Below, piece by piece: positions 36,731 through 48,681 of a DNA stretch of 64,000 nt. Numbering within the stretch: position 1 is the first letter of the stretch; each line of letters begins with the position of its first letter. The stretch is from Acanthacorydalis orientalis (taxonomy: Eukaryota > Arthropoda > Insecta > Megaloptera > Corydalidae): contig CM068313.1 in the NCBI GenBank assembly GCA_034766995.1, positions 29,494,325 through 29,558,324 on the forward strand, given 5' to 3'. The translations under genes and the position numbers were made by a program. The notes below the pieces were generated by a model. The model was not told the DNA's origin. It made no database searches and was given only the letters and a program-made list of their open reading frames with translations.

Positions 36731-37475
36731 TTAATACCTCTTGAAAATTAATCATATAATTATTTTTGTAATTTATTTTAATACCTATACGCTTCTTTCC
36801 GAATTTTTTATCAGAGAACATGAAAATTCATTTAAAAATGCTAATTTTAGAATAACATTATCCTTTTTCGAATATTTTTAAAATTAAAAACAGTTTTTAT
36901 TATATAAATATTTGAAGTTAATAATTTCCAGTAAACATTTTCTGATAATAGCTAAATATATGTAAAAATATCTCATATCATTGCATTTTATAAATGTTTT
37001 TTTCTTATAATAGAATTCAAATTTACATGTTAGTCTTTAAGATTTAATTAATTGATTATTTGCAGTATTAGTGGATGTCAATATCTTAAATCATTAACGA
37101 CCAGACATATGTTACAATTAAAAATATATCTATTTGAATCATCCCTAAGTTAAGTTCAAATGATCGTACGTAAATGGTTTAACACGTCATACTTTCGAAT
37201 AATAGGTCTGAGCCAAATGAAAAAAAAATCTGTCTTGAGCAATTAATGATTTTAAATCTTGAAAGCATTATCAAGTAATAAAGGAGTAGAAAGTGCAAAT
37301 AGACGTTTATAACATGCTAAGTTATTAACAAGTATGCTATAAGTGTGACATTAAGAGATAAGAGATTACAATTTTTTTTCTAAAAAAAACTGAAAATATA
37401 ATGAACTTATTAAAAAATTATATTGAAGTCAATGTAAAATAATACTTAAATGATAAAATTTTCAATGATTCAAAT

Positions 37476-37479
<4 letters not shown>

Positions 37480-37537
<58 letters not shown>
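37480..37537. repeat. Long (TA)n microsatellite
   Basis: About 57 bases of pure TA. Confidence 0.97.
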
Positions 37538-37540
<3 letters not shown>

Positions 37541-38426
37541 AATGAAGAAAAAATTAAGGATAAAAATTTTAAATGAAGGATAAAATGTTTCATTTATTTA
37601 TATAAAAATGTAAGAGATATAGAAGATATTTATACAATATTTTTATTTATATTTTCTAAACAATAAACTTTTCAACTATATATAATGAACCTAAGTTTAA
37701 AATTATTTAGAGAACATTTTACACTTCAAACTACAATACATTTAATTTTTTATAAATTAATTTTACAGTAAAAACGCAAAAAATATAAAATAAAGAGAAA
37801 TAAATTTCATTCGATTCATAACATTAGTTATAATTAATAGTAATATAAAAGCAAAAGTATTATTTATGTTTCGACAAGTTATTAATATAACTATTTTGTT
37901 TTTTAAAAAAATCAATAAAACCTATATGCTTTTACTGAATGCTTATTAATAGCAAACGTGAGTGCAAAACTTCATCTTGAATAGCAAATATGTGAAAAGA
38001 ATATTGCAATGAAAGATTTCAGTGATATTTAATGCATATAAAATTGTATAAATGAGCGTATAGTAGGAATTTATTGTAATTAAATATTAATGGACGTAGG
38101 TGAAAGTTAATATCTCACGGCTCAGAATGATAGTTGAAGAAGATAAAGCACCCTGTATAGTAATTCACATGACTTTTCTTCTAAAAGGTGAAAAAGTCAT
38201 TCGGGTTGTTACTAATCGATTTTAACTAATTTACGGTCATTGATAAATCATTTTATGAATTGCATTTAACGATTTACTTCTATTCTATATGTACTTATTT
38301 TATATACGAATTGTGATTAATTTATTTTCGACATTATTTTGCGAAAAACTTGCTTAGAGCTAATTATACAATCCCATTCGAAAAAACAAATAAGTAAAAT
38401 TATTTATTTGTAGACATGTATTATAT

Positions 38427-38429
<3 letters not shown>

Positions 38430-38474
<45 letters not shown>
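38430..38474. repeat. (TA)n microsatellite
   Basis: Pure TA, about 44 bases. Confidence 0.96.
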
Positions 38475-38477
<3 letters not shown>

Positions 38478-39109
38478 TACATACAATTAATATCCGTCAA
38501 TTAAATTTTAGATAAAGGATTGTTTTTTTTTTTAAATATTTGTTGTTATTTTTTCTATAATTGTGATACAAAAGAAAAATATTATTTAAGTTTCATTTGT
38601 TGATATATTTTATTACAATTGTATACTTACACAGTGTGGTTAAGCAGTCTCTACATTTCTGTTCTTATTATTTGTAGGTTGTCATTTTCAGTTATAAGTA
38701 AAAGTTTGTAAATTTATAATAAGCGGTTATACAAGTTAACAACGAGTAAATATTCTATTCTATTTTTATCAATTTTTATACAGTATAATTATAATAAAAA
38801 TATAACTATCGAAAATTAAAAAACGTCGATAATATTTAAAAAAAAATGTTTTTATTTGCAATTTTATTCTTCTCTAAATTAAAGGATATCAAATATTTTA
38901 ATATCAAAACTATAGGTATTTTTTAATTATACAAATTTAAAACAATATGTTGATTGATTGATGCACACATTAATGTGCTAATCGTCGAATTTCAAACCTC
39001 TTAAATTGCTTTAGTTACATAACTTATTTTTTTTACCTAATCTGTAGCCATGTATATACACAACAATTTTTATTGATGAACAAATTATTTAATCAGTATT
39101 TTGCAAAAT

Positions 39110-39520
39110 GCGTATCTTTTTTGACTCGATTCAAGATTGTCGGAATGAAAGATAAAAAAACAATACACGCAAACGCAATAATACAAAATATGAGAGAATA
39201 ACATATGACCGGAACAAAACATGTTCGGTTGAGTTTCTACATCGGACAACGTTATTATTATTGACTCGGCACGATGGCTATAAGTTACAGTCTCATCAAT
39301 AATTCATGATCTCCGATCGAGTTAGCGGAACGTGCTAGCAATGCTACATGCGACATGCACCTATTTATAAATTGATATCTCGCATTTTCCCACGTTACAT
39401 TTGTATGTGATTTACGTGATATAATCCACCATTTATGACGGTTGACTCGTTATGGCAGCCTGTCTACATTGTTGTCATTGACCTGCTGGACCGTATCTTC
39501 GTAAGGGCAGACATATCACA
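39110..39520. other. GC-richer island
   Basis: About 400 bases with CpG-containing words (GACTCGGCACGATGG, TCCGATCGAGTTAGCGGAAC, CATTTATGACGG) and no frame. GCTACATGCGACATGCAC at 39342 holds two CATG repeats. Ends at the (TA)n tract at 39572. Confidence 0.4.
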
Positions 39521-39568
39521 AATTGTAATTTAAAAATATTATTAAAGATTGTCGCAAATCTAATATAG

Positions 39569-39571
<3 letters not shown>

Positions 39572-39621
<50 letters not shown>

Positions 39622-39626
39622 TATAA
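39572..39626. repeat. (TA)n microsatellite
   Basis: About 45 bases of TA then TAAATATA, right edge of the 39.1-39.5 kb island. Confidence 0.96.
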
Positions 39627-40115
39627 AACATGTAAAACATTCATCATATTTGTATTTGACAGAATAATGTCAACATTTTTTTTGATCATTTCAACCATTT
39701 ATCATTTTTATAACGTGTTCTAATTTGTTCCAGCTTACAATATCCTTAAAACAAAATTAATCTTAACGGCTTTTTATATATCAGATAAGAATAATTGATG
39801 AATTTTCTAATAACATAATTGGAATTAATTTAATCTAAATGTATTGATTATATGAATTATTATAAACTAAAATTAAGAACTTCCATATTTAAAAGTGCAA
39901 ATTTCTAGAAAGTATATTATCTAGAAATGTGTCATTTACAAATATAATTTCGAATTCATGCCTAAAAAGGATATCATATTGAAGATAAATTTTTAAGGAA
40001 ATGTGTCGTAATTGTATAGTATGATTTATAAAATTGTTTTTAAATCAAGCCTTTTATGAACATACCACTATTGACTGTTGGTGTATTCATATAAATAGGC
40101 ATGAGTACACACAAT

Positions 40116-40117
<2 letters not shown>

Positions 40118-40196
<79 letters not shown>
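40118..40196. repeat. Long interrupted (TA)n microsatellite
   Basis: About 78 bases of TA with two C interruptions. Confidence 0.97.
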
Positions 40197-40200
<4 letters not shown>

Positions 40201-40290
40201 TATAGCCACACATATTCACACTTTATTTTAGCATTAATCGATCATTTATTAGAAAGCGTTCTTTCTGTTGAATACATCGTTTCTAATTTT

Positions 40291-40292
<2 letters not shown>

Positions 40293-40345
<53 letters not shown>

Positions 40346-40396
40346 GTGTGTATATATATATGTATTTCTGTATATATGTATATATATATATATATA

Positions 40397-40481
<85 letters not shown>

Positions 40482-40486
40482 ATAAA
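40293..40486. repeat. Very long compound TA array
   Basis: About 190 bases of TA with internal TGTG, TGTA and TTTCTG interruptions, beginning less than 100 bases after the previous tract; the largest simple-repeat block in the window. Several overlapping Ile-Tyr frames on both strands are only its translation. Confidence 0.98.
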
Positions 40487-40829
40487 ACTTACTAAAAGCA
40501 ATATAAATATATAATTATTTAAATAGGTGAAAATGAAAATTTATTTCAAACCATAACCGTAAAACCAAATATTAATTGATATTCTGTTAGAAAATTTTAG
40601 GTACTATTTTTTCATTTATAAAGAATATAGTAAGATATTTATTCAGGAACAAGAAAATGTTGTTATCGTATTTTATTATTCTAGTTAAAGAAAATAATGC
40701 AGTTTTATACAATTAATAAATATTAATGAATATTGATTAATTAATATAATAAACAATTAATTTAATTAAATGTTTATATACATCGAATCATTTACATGAT
40801 ACATTACATTCTCAGTTAAATTTCAATAG

Positions 40830-41150
40830 GTGCATTATTTCGAATGCACGTTGAGTAAATAAATCCATTTGCTCCTGTTTCATTTTGACAGTTCTATTTA
40901 GTTGAAATCCGACATTATAACTTATAAACAATAATTGCCAATTAAATTCAGCATGCGTTCGTTACTAAAAGACGTTTACATCCAATTAGTAAACCGGCAT
41001 GTTTAAAAACGATAATTTCATGTAAATGTACTTGACGGATACCTACACATAAAGATCCTTGCAAATGTTGCTATGTTACGAACGGCATATAAAAATGTAT
41101 AAGCAATAATCTGTTAATTGAATACAACGAACGGCTAACATTTCATTTAA
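40830..41150. other. Mildly GC-richer island with homeodomain words
   Basis: Contains ATCCAATTAGTAAACC and GCCAATTAAATTC (ATTA cores) and GCATGCGTTCG. No frame. Weaker composition contrast than the others. Confidence 0.3.
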
Positions 41151-42118
41151 CAAGTACATGGTAGCACGAAATCTTTTGATAATGTAAACAGATTTAAATT
41201 ACGTTTAATATTAAAAAATACACAAACTATTCTTTTAAGAAAAAATGAATTATAAAATAAATTTAAGAATGTATTTGTCCTGATTTTTTTGTAAATAATC
41301 TGAAATTTTTTTTTTTGATATTTTTTAATGATTTTAAATTATATAGCTTAGGCCAATGTTGAATTTTGTTTTATGTAACCATTTTTGATGTGTAATATTC
41401 GACTAGATTCTTTTTCTGATTGAGAATTTGTGTCTGAGTTGATTGTGTATCTATAAATGATTTTTTGCATGTTTTATTACCTTTAGTATTAAATTTGGTA
41501 AGTATTTGTTTGGAATTATTTTAAATTGCAAATGCATGGGAATGATATGCAACGATAGTTTAAAATTTTTATTTGAATATTTGTCAAAAGCTATATTTGA
41601 AATATTATATATTGAAGAAATAAATTTAAAACTTGGATTCGTGATAATCAATTCTTGATCAGATATATTAATTTTCACTGTTATAAACGTTCATAGATTT
41701 ATTTATTAGAACATTAATTAACTATTAAATTGATTAACTAACATATACAGCTAAGTTAATATAAAAGAGAAGTCAGTAATAAAAGTAAAATCGAGTACAA
41801 GTTTTATATGCGATAATTAAATATTTATACATTTTCAAAGAAAATCTATAAAATGATATAAAAAATATTTTATATGGGCAATTCTAGTTATTTCATCAAT
41901 GAATATTTAAGTGAACTATATAAAGGTAGCAAGATAATAATAAATTGAGCAATAAGATTACATAAATAGTTTAAAGTATTAATTTTACATATTTAATTCA
42001 ATTATCAAAACATTTAAATTCATGAATATATTTTTAATAAATTTAAATAACTTAAATATTAAACTACAATCGCATATGCTTAAAACAGAAATATGTAAGT
42101 ATAAATTATAGACACGTT

Positions 42119-42190
<72 letters not shown>

Positions 42191-42769
42191 AAAATGTATT
42201 TTTGTACCATAATGAAGCATTACTTTAAAATAAAACTGATAATATGACAATAAAGAATATAATAACACTTTAACATTGTTTTGTTTTATGCAAAAATATT
42301 AAGAATAAAAGTATTTATTGTCATTTTGTAAATGAAACTATTAAAAATATATTTTTTAATATCATATTTCCCCAAAGTATGAAATTAAGTTTAATAGTAT
42401 ATTATAAGGTATTGATTTGATTTTTTTCCTTATTCATTACAATAAATTGGAAAGATAATAAATGAGCTTTTGTGACACAAAAATAAAATAATAAGTACTT
42501 AAAAACAAATTAAAGTAAAAAAATGAAAGAAGTATCCAATATTTTCAATAATAATGACGAAATAATTTTCGGATATTCACTCATACTTTAATTATTTTCA
42601 AATTTATATAATAATATGTATGAATAAAATAAAATATAAATATATTTATGTTTACGATGTCGGTACATATTTAAGTATCTGTATATGAATACTTGTATTA
42701 CTTAAGAAGGGACAAAAAGAGACGAATAAATATTTTCTTACTGTGAAGATAGTATCTTAACGGAGACTA
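41151..42769. other. AT-rich stretch, no gene seen
   Basis: One long TA tract; a 75-codon minus frame (41451-41678) is T-rich-strand chance. Confidence 0.55.
42121..42185. repeat. Long (TA)n microsatellite
   Basis: About 64 bases of pure TA. Confidence 0.97.
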
Positions 42770-43035
42770 ACATTGAAGTTAAATCTGAAAACATTATAAA
42801 TTAAAACGTTCCGAGTCAATTCAACGCACAAATCGTGGCGTACTGTATCCGACAATGAAAAAATACATGAAGAATCGCAACCGCTCGTGTAATCTCGCCA
42901 CGTACATAGATTATCACAGCAAATCTAAGATGTTGATGCATTATCTCGCGCCAATTCCTTATGTAGCGAGTGTTTCACTTCTTACATAATCATGTGAGGT
43001 GAAGAAGCCGACTCGTTCACAGGTCGAATTTGATA
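42770..43035. other. GC-richer island
   Basis: CpG-containing (GTGGCGTACTGTATCCG, AACCGCTCGTG, TCTCGCGCCAATTCC), non-coding, about 440 bases left of the mariner. Possible regulatory element. Confidence 0.35.
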
Positions 43036-43477
43036 AAATTATTGACTACAACATTCCTATTAAAATATATTTATATGTATGTATATATGTAAACACATTT
43101 AATTAGAGTGAGCAAAAATGATTGAGTGCACTACTTATATTTTTTGTACCATTTAGGACATATTAAAAATATATTATACTTAATGGTGTAAGCCTTTTCA
43201 TTAGATTAAATTAATTGAAAAATAAGGTTTAGGTTTAAATTTCATTTTGTAATAATATAAAAAAAAATTTAAAGTAATTATATGCACTAGATACTAAATA
43301 ACTTTTATTACGACAATAAATAAACAAGATCAAATATATTTAATGTATAATTAACTGAAATGAAGTAAAAAATAATGATAAGACAATAAAAAACTAAATT
43401 AATATTAACTTTGTAATGCTCCGTTAGTATACGAGTATGATATCTATAATAAGTGTTAATTTTATAAGAGAAAAATA

Positions 43478-43501
43478 AGATTGTTGTTTGATAAGTACGG
43501 T
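43478..43501. repeat. Mariner left terminal inverted repeat
   Basis: Outer end of the mariner (3' end of the transposase unit), bordered on its left by TA at 43476-43477. The best conserved part is GTTTGATAAGT at 43486-43496, and the similarity to the other end continues as a GGTAAA match a few bases further in. Confidence 0.85.
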
Positions 43502-43540
43502 AAAAAAGCAAGTTAAACACCGTTTTTTGGAAAATCGATT

Positions 43541-44150
43541 TTATTTCTTAATATAGTCTCCATTGAGAGTTACACACTTGGTCTTAGTGAGTCTACAAAA
43601 TACGCATTGACGGCGGCGATAATATCCTCATTCAACGAGAATTTCTTCATTTCGAGCCAAATTTTCATGTTTGGGACGAGGAAGAAGTTCCACGGTGCCA
43701 AATTCGGAGAATAAGGTGGATGAGGAATCAATTCAAAGCCTAATTCGTGCAATTTTGCACGATTTAGTGATGGTCGATTTGTGGAACTGCGTGTTGTCCT
43801 GAAAGAGCACTTTTTTGTGCACCAATCTTGTCCGTTTTTGTTTCAGCTCTTCACTCAAACACTCCAATAATGTTGCATAATAAACTCCTATTATCGTTCT
43901 TCCCTTCATTAAGTAGTCGATCAGGATGATTCCTTGGGAATCTCAAAAAAAAGTGGCCATCACCTTCCCAGCCAACAAAACGGTCTTCACCTACTTCAGC
44001 GCACTTTCACAAGTCGTTGTCCAATGCGTTGACTATTGCTTTGATTCAGGTGTGTGTAGTGGTGGATCCATATTTCATCCACGGTGGCGAATCGACACGA
44101 AAAAGCTTGCTCGTTTTTTCCCATTTTTGTGGCAACTCTTACAATGCTCG
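43541..44150 (-). pseudogene. Mariner transposase relic (catalytic and C-terminal parts)
   Basis: Minus-strand remains of a DD34D mariner transposase, the enzyme that cuts and pastes the element. The segment with the first catalytic Asp reads TVDEIWIHHYTPESKQ (Asp codon 44077-44079). The second Asp is in LFQDNTQFHK (codon 43796-43798). The third block reads HPPYSPNLAPW: the position of the third catalytic Asp is Asn (codon AAT, 43702-43704). The spacing between the second and third catalytic positions is 94 nt, not a multiple of three, so at least one frameshift lies between them. The longest intact frame is 60 codons (43570-43752), running from HELGFELIPHPPYSP to NAYFVDSL. The true C-terminus survives in another frame as KCVTLNGDYIKK followed by a stop at 43541-43543. 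Dead copy; no N-terminal helix-turn-helix is visible. Confidence 0.88.
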
Positions 44151-44280
44151 CTTCAAACATCTGTAGAACGTGAACATCGCGTCGTTTCTGACTAAAATTT
44201 CGCCTATGCTAGTTTGAACAATGACACTTCGATATTCGTGACGTTATCAAATGAACAGTGGCGCCATATCATAGAAATTT

Positions 44281-44304
44281 ACCAAACTTATCAAACGACC
44301 CACG
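44281..44304. repeat. Mariner right terminal inverted repeat
   Basis: Outer end of the mariner (5' end of the transposase unit), bordered on its right by TA at 44305-44306. On the plus strand the core reads ACTTATCAAAC (44286-44296), the reverse complement of the left core. The outermost eight bases have diverged more than the core. Confidence 0.85.
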
Positions 44305-44335
44305 TACATCTTCAATTGTTTTATATATTTATGAC

Positions 44336-44341
<6 letters not shown>

Positions 44342-44371
<30 letters not shown>
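44342..44371. repeat. (TA)n microsatellite
   Basis: Pure TA just right of the mariner, followed by CAGCAACAGCAGCAG (44386-44400). Confidence 0.95.
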
Positions 44372-44502
44372 CCATCATCAAAATCAGCAACAGCAGCAGT
44401 AGTCTCTTTCGGTCTACTATTGTATGAAGGCTTCTTACAAAACTTTCTAGTTCAAACAATTCAATGCCTCTCTTTTTCATAAAAAATATGTCCTTATCCC
44501 AT

Positions 44503-44512
<10 letters not shown>

Positions 44513-44552
<40 letters not shown>
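44513..44552. repeat. (TA)n microsatellite
   Basis: Pure TA, about 39 bases. Confidence 0.96.
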
Positions 44553-44554
<2 letters not shown>

Positions 44555-45559
44555 ATGAAAATTAACATAGATACGATACTAATTCATATATTTTTCCCTT
44601 CAAAGTTTATTATTGCTTTTGATTTATCATCAGATTTGAATTGTTAAAATTGATTACTTTGGTAGTAGAACCTATAAAAATGTGAACTATTAAATTATTA
44701 AAAATAGTTTTATATCAAATAATTCAATTATCCAGAAAAAAGTCATCTGTTACTATAGAACATTTTTTCGATTAAAGCAATTTCTTAAAAATATTCATAA
44801 TTATTAATTAATTCTTCAAATGTATAAACAAATCTAAACAATTATTTGAATACCTTACAGTACAATGAAAGCTTAAAGAATAATATAAGGCATAACAGTT
44901 AAATAATACAACAATAAAAGCAGTTTATTATTAATATTGTAATTAAATGATATTATAATGATAAGAAAAAATGTTTAGTATATTTTAATGCTGTTCTATC
45001 ATTGTTAATAAAATAATTATGACTTTTGAGGAAAAGCAGAACTATAATTCAGAAAGTTGATAATAAATGATAATCTTATTATTTAATAAAAATATATGAA
45101 ACAAATATTAGCTTGATATTATGTATAGTGATCTCTGAATTCAGTTATTAAGTTGTTCAGAAAGCTTAGCCTATATTTTAACGTTGTTTTTAATCCCAAT
45201 ACCATATTAGTATTTCAACAAACTAGACTGAAATACTAAAAAATATATAAGGTTCATACTTCATAATAATTAAAGTTGTTATAATTTTAAATTTGTGATC
45301 TTAACCTGCATATTTTCGTATACCAAAAGGTAGGATGAAATAATCAGTTTTTAAAGACGAGAAAGAGTTAAATATGAAATAACATATATTTTTAGTTTTA
45401 ATCGCATTTTTGTTTACAAAACTACGAAAACATTTGACTAATTAATTATTTTTTAATAGAATTACTTTTAATACAATACATGTGATGCAATAAAATGTAT
45501 TCTTTTAAATATGCAACATGAAACGTTTTATAATTCATTAACTGAAAATATATTCATAA
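44553..45559. other. AT-rich stretch, no gene seen
   Basis: Nothing beyond homopolymers. Confidence 0.55.
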
Positions 45560-45880
45560 GTCGTTGTTGAATCGGAATGAAGAGTACATGATCATAAAAT
45601 AAGCATGTAAAATAGAGGATGAACTCGTCAATATTCTAATAATTCATGTATCTTCGATGTAGTATTTATTAACGAGATAATAATTTAATCGCGCGCGTTT
45701 ATACAAAAACAGATGTTAATATCAAAAATCGTTTAACATCAAGTAGTTGCATCTACCAATAAGTAGTTGAACTAGTATTTCCAGTTCACTGTTCGTAACG
45801 ATACATATACACACATATTCATAAAAAATTACCTGTGGCAATCGATGTTCACGATTGATTGGTATTTATAACAAGTGAAT
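45560..45880. other. Mildly GC-richer island
   Basis: Contains TAATCGCGCGCGTTTATAC (45686-45704), AGTAGTTGCATC and a repeated AAGTAGTTG word (45739 and 45761). No frame. Confidence 0.3.
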
Positions 45881-45930
45881 CCACCATTCGTGTGTAAATT
45901 TAAGATCAAGATAACTTGTTTCTCAATACT

Positions 45931-45946
45931 TGTGTATATATATGCG

Positions 45947-46013
<67 letters not shown>

Positions 46014-46060
46014 GCGTATATATATATATATGTGTGTGTGCGTGTGAGTGTGTGTGTACT
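45931..46060. repeat. Compound (TA)n(TG)n microsatellite
   Basis: About 100 bases of TA with GCG interruptions, then about 30 bases of TG with CG and GA variants. Confidence 0.96.
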
Positions 46061-46237
46061 TATACACACATTTAAATAAATTATGTAAATTTAAAGCTTT
46101 TACTAAGAATTATTTATGCTGAACATACCAGTGTGTTCATCTCTTACCTATATATTTCCTTTCGTAATTACTTATTTATATTATTTGTATAATACTGAAA
46201 TAAAACAAACTTATTTATTGCACAAAAAAAGTATCTC

Positions 46238-46273
<36 letters not shown>

Positions 46274-46281
46274 ATATATAA
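46238..46281. repeat. Compound (TA)n(TATG)n microsatellite
   Basis: TA, three TGTA units, TA. Confidence 0.94.
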
Positions 46282-46964
46282 ATTCTCTGTGTTTAAAAAC
46301 GATTTTATATAGTATTTTTTACATTCAATTTATTTTTTTAATTTGTTAATTAATAAAACAAATTTGAAAAATGAAAATATTTGTTTAATTGAAAAACGAA
46401 AACATTTTTGCTTAAAAATCATAATTATAGAAACGATATTAATATTAGGAGATTAGACATTTTTATACTTTGTAAACGAACAGATGTGTTTTTTAAAATT
46501 TTAAAAATGCTTTTTGAATTGCATATGAACTTTGATTACAATCGATTATTTACACTAAGTATATCTAAGATTTAAAACTTTTGATTCACTAATAAAATTT
46601 TATATATTTTATGATTAATAGTTCTCATAAAAAAATCTTCAAATGTATTTAGTATGATAACTTTCTACGCTTGAAAAGTAAAGCTCTAAAATAATGTAAA
46701 AACCAACTAGATTTAACAGTCGATTCAAAATAGGAAACTTTCTCTACCACTCCTATATTGCTTAGTTAAAATAACGAAACAAAATAATGATTATTTTAAG
46801 AAATATAATAAAATATTTAATAAATTCCATTAAGAAAAGTTTCAGAATTTCGTTATTGCTTCACGTATTACCAGATTATCTTTCGCAGTCACAGGTTGAA
46901 TCACGATCTCTCACTTCCGTTTTAAATATTTACTTATTAGTTCTTCTAAAAATATTAATATTAG

Positions 46965-47044
46965 AATATTATTATAAACAATACTTATGTTTTAATAATA
47001 TTATTATTACTATACAATTATTATTATAAACAATATTTATATTT
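46965..47044. repeat. AT-rich direct duplication, period about 51
   Basis: The word ATTATTATAAACAAT occurs near 46968 and 47019, each followed by a similar TATTTTA-type sequence. Local duplication in low-complexity DNA. Confidence 0.6.
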
Positions 47045-47532
47045 TAGTTATGCATAACTAATAAATTACATTTATTTTCAATTCTAATAAATTTAAATGT
47101 TTTCAACTTGAAACTTTTTTTCAATATTACAATTAAAATGAAAATCCAAATAATGTTAATTTTATAGAATATCTCTATAAATGAAGATATTCTTTTGCAA
47201 GTATATTGTTGAATAAAAATATTAATGTTTTTGTATGAAAAGGCGGCTAACAAAATTATTCACATTCATTTTTAATGTATTTTTTACCGATCAATATATT
47301 GTAAATTTGAATCTCATTTTATAAGTAGGTTGATTTTTTTAAGAAATTGTTTATTAAAAAATATACGCTGAATGTTCAGCTTATTATAGAAAATATCTTA
47401 GACATTATTAAATATAATAGAAATTTTTAAAATAAAGAAAAATAATTATTATGTATTTATATATGTACTTACGGATACATGCATATGTGTAGTTTATAAA
47501 TGTCATATCATTGTGTCACATCATATCATTGT

Positions 47533-47570
47533 GTATATATATATATATATATATATACATATATATATAC

Positions 47571-47613
<43 letters not shown>

Positions 47614-47650
47614 AATATATATATATACATATGTATATGTGCGTGTGTAT
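47533..47650. repeat. Interrupted TA array
   Basis: About 110 bases of TA broken by C at intervals and by one AAA, then TATGTGCGTGTGTATG. Confidence 0.95.
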
Positions 47651-47821
47651 GTACGTATAAGAATTTATATTTAATTACTTAAATAGTCATTATAATCTAT
47701 TATTAATATTGAAAATTGTTATTTAAATAATGACCACAATAAAATTATTAAATAATAACATATAATAAACTACAGGTAGATTAAAATTTTAAAGAATATA
47801 TTACTTCTTCGCAATATATAT

Positions 47822-47883
47822 ATAACAATATTAACAATGATTATATATATATATATATATATAATCATTGTTAATATTGTTAT
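47822..47883. repeat. Perfect 62-bp palindrome with (TA)n centre
   Basis: Positions 47822-47883 equal their own reverse complement: arms ATAACAATATTAACAATGAT and its exact complement flank a (TA)n core, with the centre between 47852 and 47853. The arms outside the TA core are 20 unique bases each, so this is more than a microsatellite. It could form a hairpin or cruciform. No target duplication was seen at its edges. Confidence 0.9.
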
Positions 47884-48289
47884 TGAAAAAAAATAAAATA
47901 TGACTTAAGGTAGCATTAGTTACTAATTTTTTATTTTTGTCCATATTTTATTGCAATCTTAACAACAAGGATGTTTTATGGCCTATTATTAGTTATATTA
48001 TTGAAATGAGTCACAGTCTATTACAAAAAGAACATTTTATTCGATAAATAATCATTAGTATTTAATATTTGTGTGTTTGTAATAGAAATATACAATAAAA
48101 ATATAATTAATAATGAAAATGCGGTTTATATTAGAAAAACATTAAAAATTACAGATTTGGATAAAATTTATATTTTGTACATATACTTGATAATATTCAA
48201 GTATCTTATTTTTTATTACGTATTTTTTTAACTTGTTTAATATAAAATGAAAAATGTATAAAAATCATTTTATATAATATAGAATTGAT

Positions 48290-48520
48290 TGGTTGTCTCC
48301 GCTTTGATGAAACGAAACACTTGTCCACCGGCTTCCTTATACGTCTACCTGTCGACCCACCCTGTATCGGCCCAAATGCATTTTATTCTATTCTGCGTAC
48401 CTGATATGGACCTTGTTGCATTCCAACCGCGGTCGCTAAGATCCCAAACAGGAAACTTGTGACAATTCACCTCTGTACTACTGTTGCTATTCTACTAACT
48501 GTCTTTGTGGAATCGAAACG
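48290..48520. other. GC-rich island, possibly a transposon fragment
   Basis: The sharpest island in the right half (GTCGACCCACCCTG, TCCAACCGCGGTCGC). Read on the minus strand, CAGGGTG at 48364-48358 directly follows a TA, as at the ends of many Tc1/mariner elements. One plus frame is nearly open for about 80 codons with a single stop. No partner end or family was found. Confidence 0.35.
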
Positions 48521-48592
48521 ATGTGTTTCCTTTCCACATTTTTAATTTTTTATCGATAAAAACATTTTCTGCAGAACTATACGTCATACAAC

Positions 48593-48625
48593 ATACACAC
48601 ACATACATACATATGTACATATATG

Positions 48626-48670
<45 letters not shown>

Positions 48671-48681
48671 ACACATATGTA
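48593..48681. repeat. Compound (CA)(CATA)(TA)n microsatellite
   Basis: CA and CATA units lead into about 45 bases of TA. Confidence 0.95.

Larger units (their letters stand above)
36731..39109. other. AT-rich stretch, no gene seen
   Basis: Two TA tracts. CTGTTCTTATTATTTGTAG ending at 38678 is a good plus-strand acceptor motif followed by GTTGTC. Confidence 0.55.
43478..44304 (-). mobile_element. Internally deleted mariner (Tc1/mariner) element
   Basis: An 827-bp mariner copy reading on the minus strand. Its two ends match as terminal inverted repeats: read inward, both contain GTTTGATAAGT, at 43486 on the left and ending at 44296 on the right. Extending each end gives the same 19-base length up to a TA dinucleotide (43476-43477 and 44305-44306), the expected mariner target duplication. 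Between the ends lies a decayed transposase. Family members are about 1.3 kb, so roughly a third is missing. The right end runs from the 5' untranslated region almost directly into the catalytic domain, so the N-terminal DNA-binding half is gone. A second, smaller deletion removes part of the C-terminal region. Frameshifts and stops make it non-autonomous. What is seen is the repeats, the target site and the motifs; the subfamily is not resolved. Confidence 0.9.
46282..48289. other. AT-rich stretch holding the 62-bp palindrome
   Basis: Frames of 69-80 codons at 46787-47253 are AT-rich chance frames. The direct duplication at 46968 and the palindrome at 47822 are the only structured items besides the TA array. 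Confidence 0.55.

Noticed and set aside
40268..40501. Overlapping Ile-Tyr-repeat frames on both strands (also at 6406, 9314, 11896, 21557, 29682, 42080, 47500, 49793 and others)
   Set aside because: They are translations of (TA)n tracts, which lack stops in ATA/TAT phases, and have no other coding evidence.
42900..42945. TATCACAGC, resembling the miR-2 family seed
   Set aside because: The bases after the seed do not match the family and no precursor-like hairpin could be drawn with the flanks.
43926..44195. 89-codon plus-strand frame inside the mariner
   Set aside because: It is the antisense shadow of the transposase relic, which reads on the minus strand.
46130..46160. Minus-strand fused acceptor-donor (ATATATAG next to GTAAGAG)
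   Set aside because: No pyrimidine tract upstream on that strand; the flank is purine-rich, so it is not a credible ratchet point.
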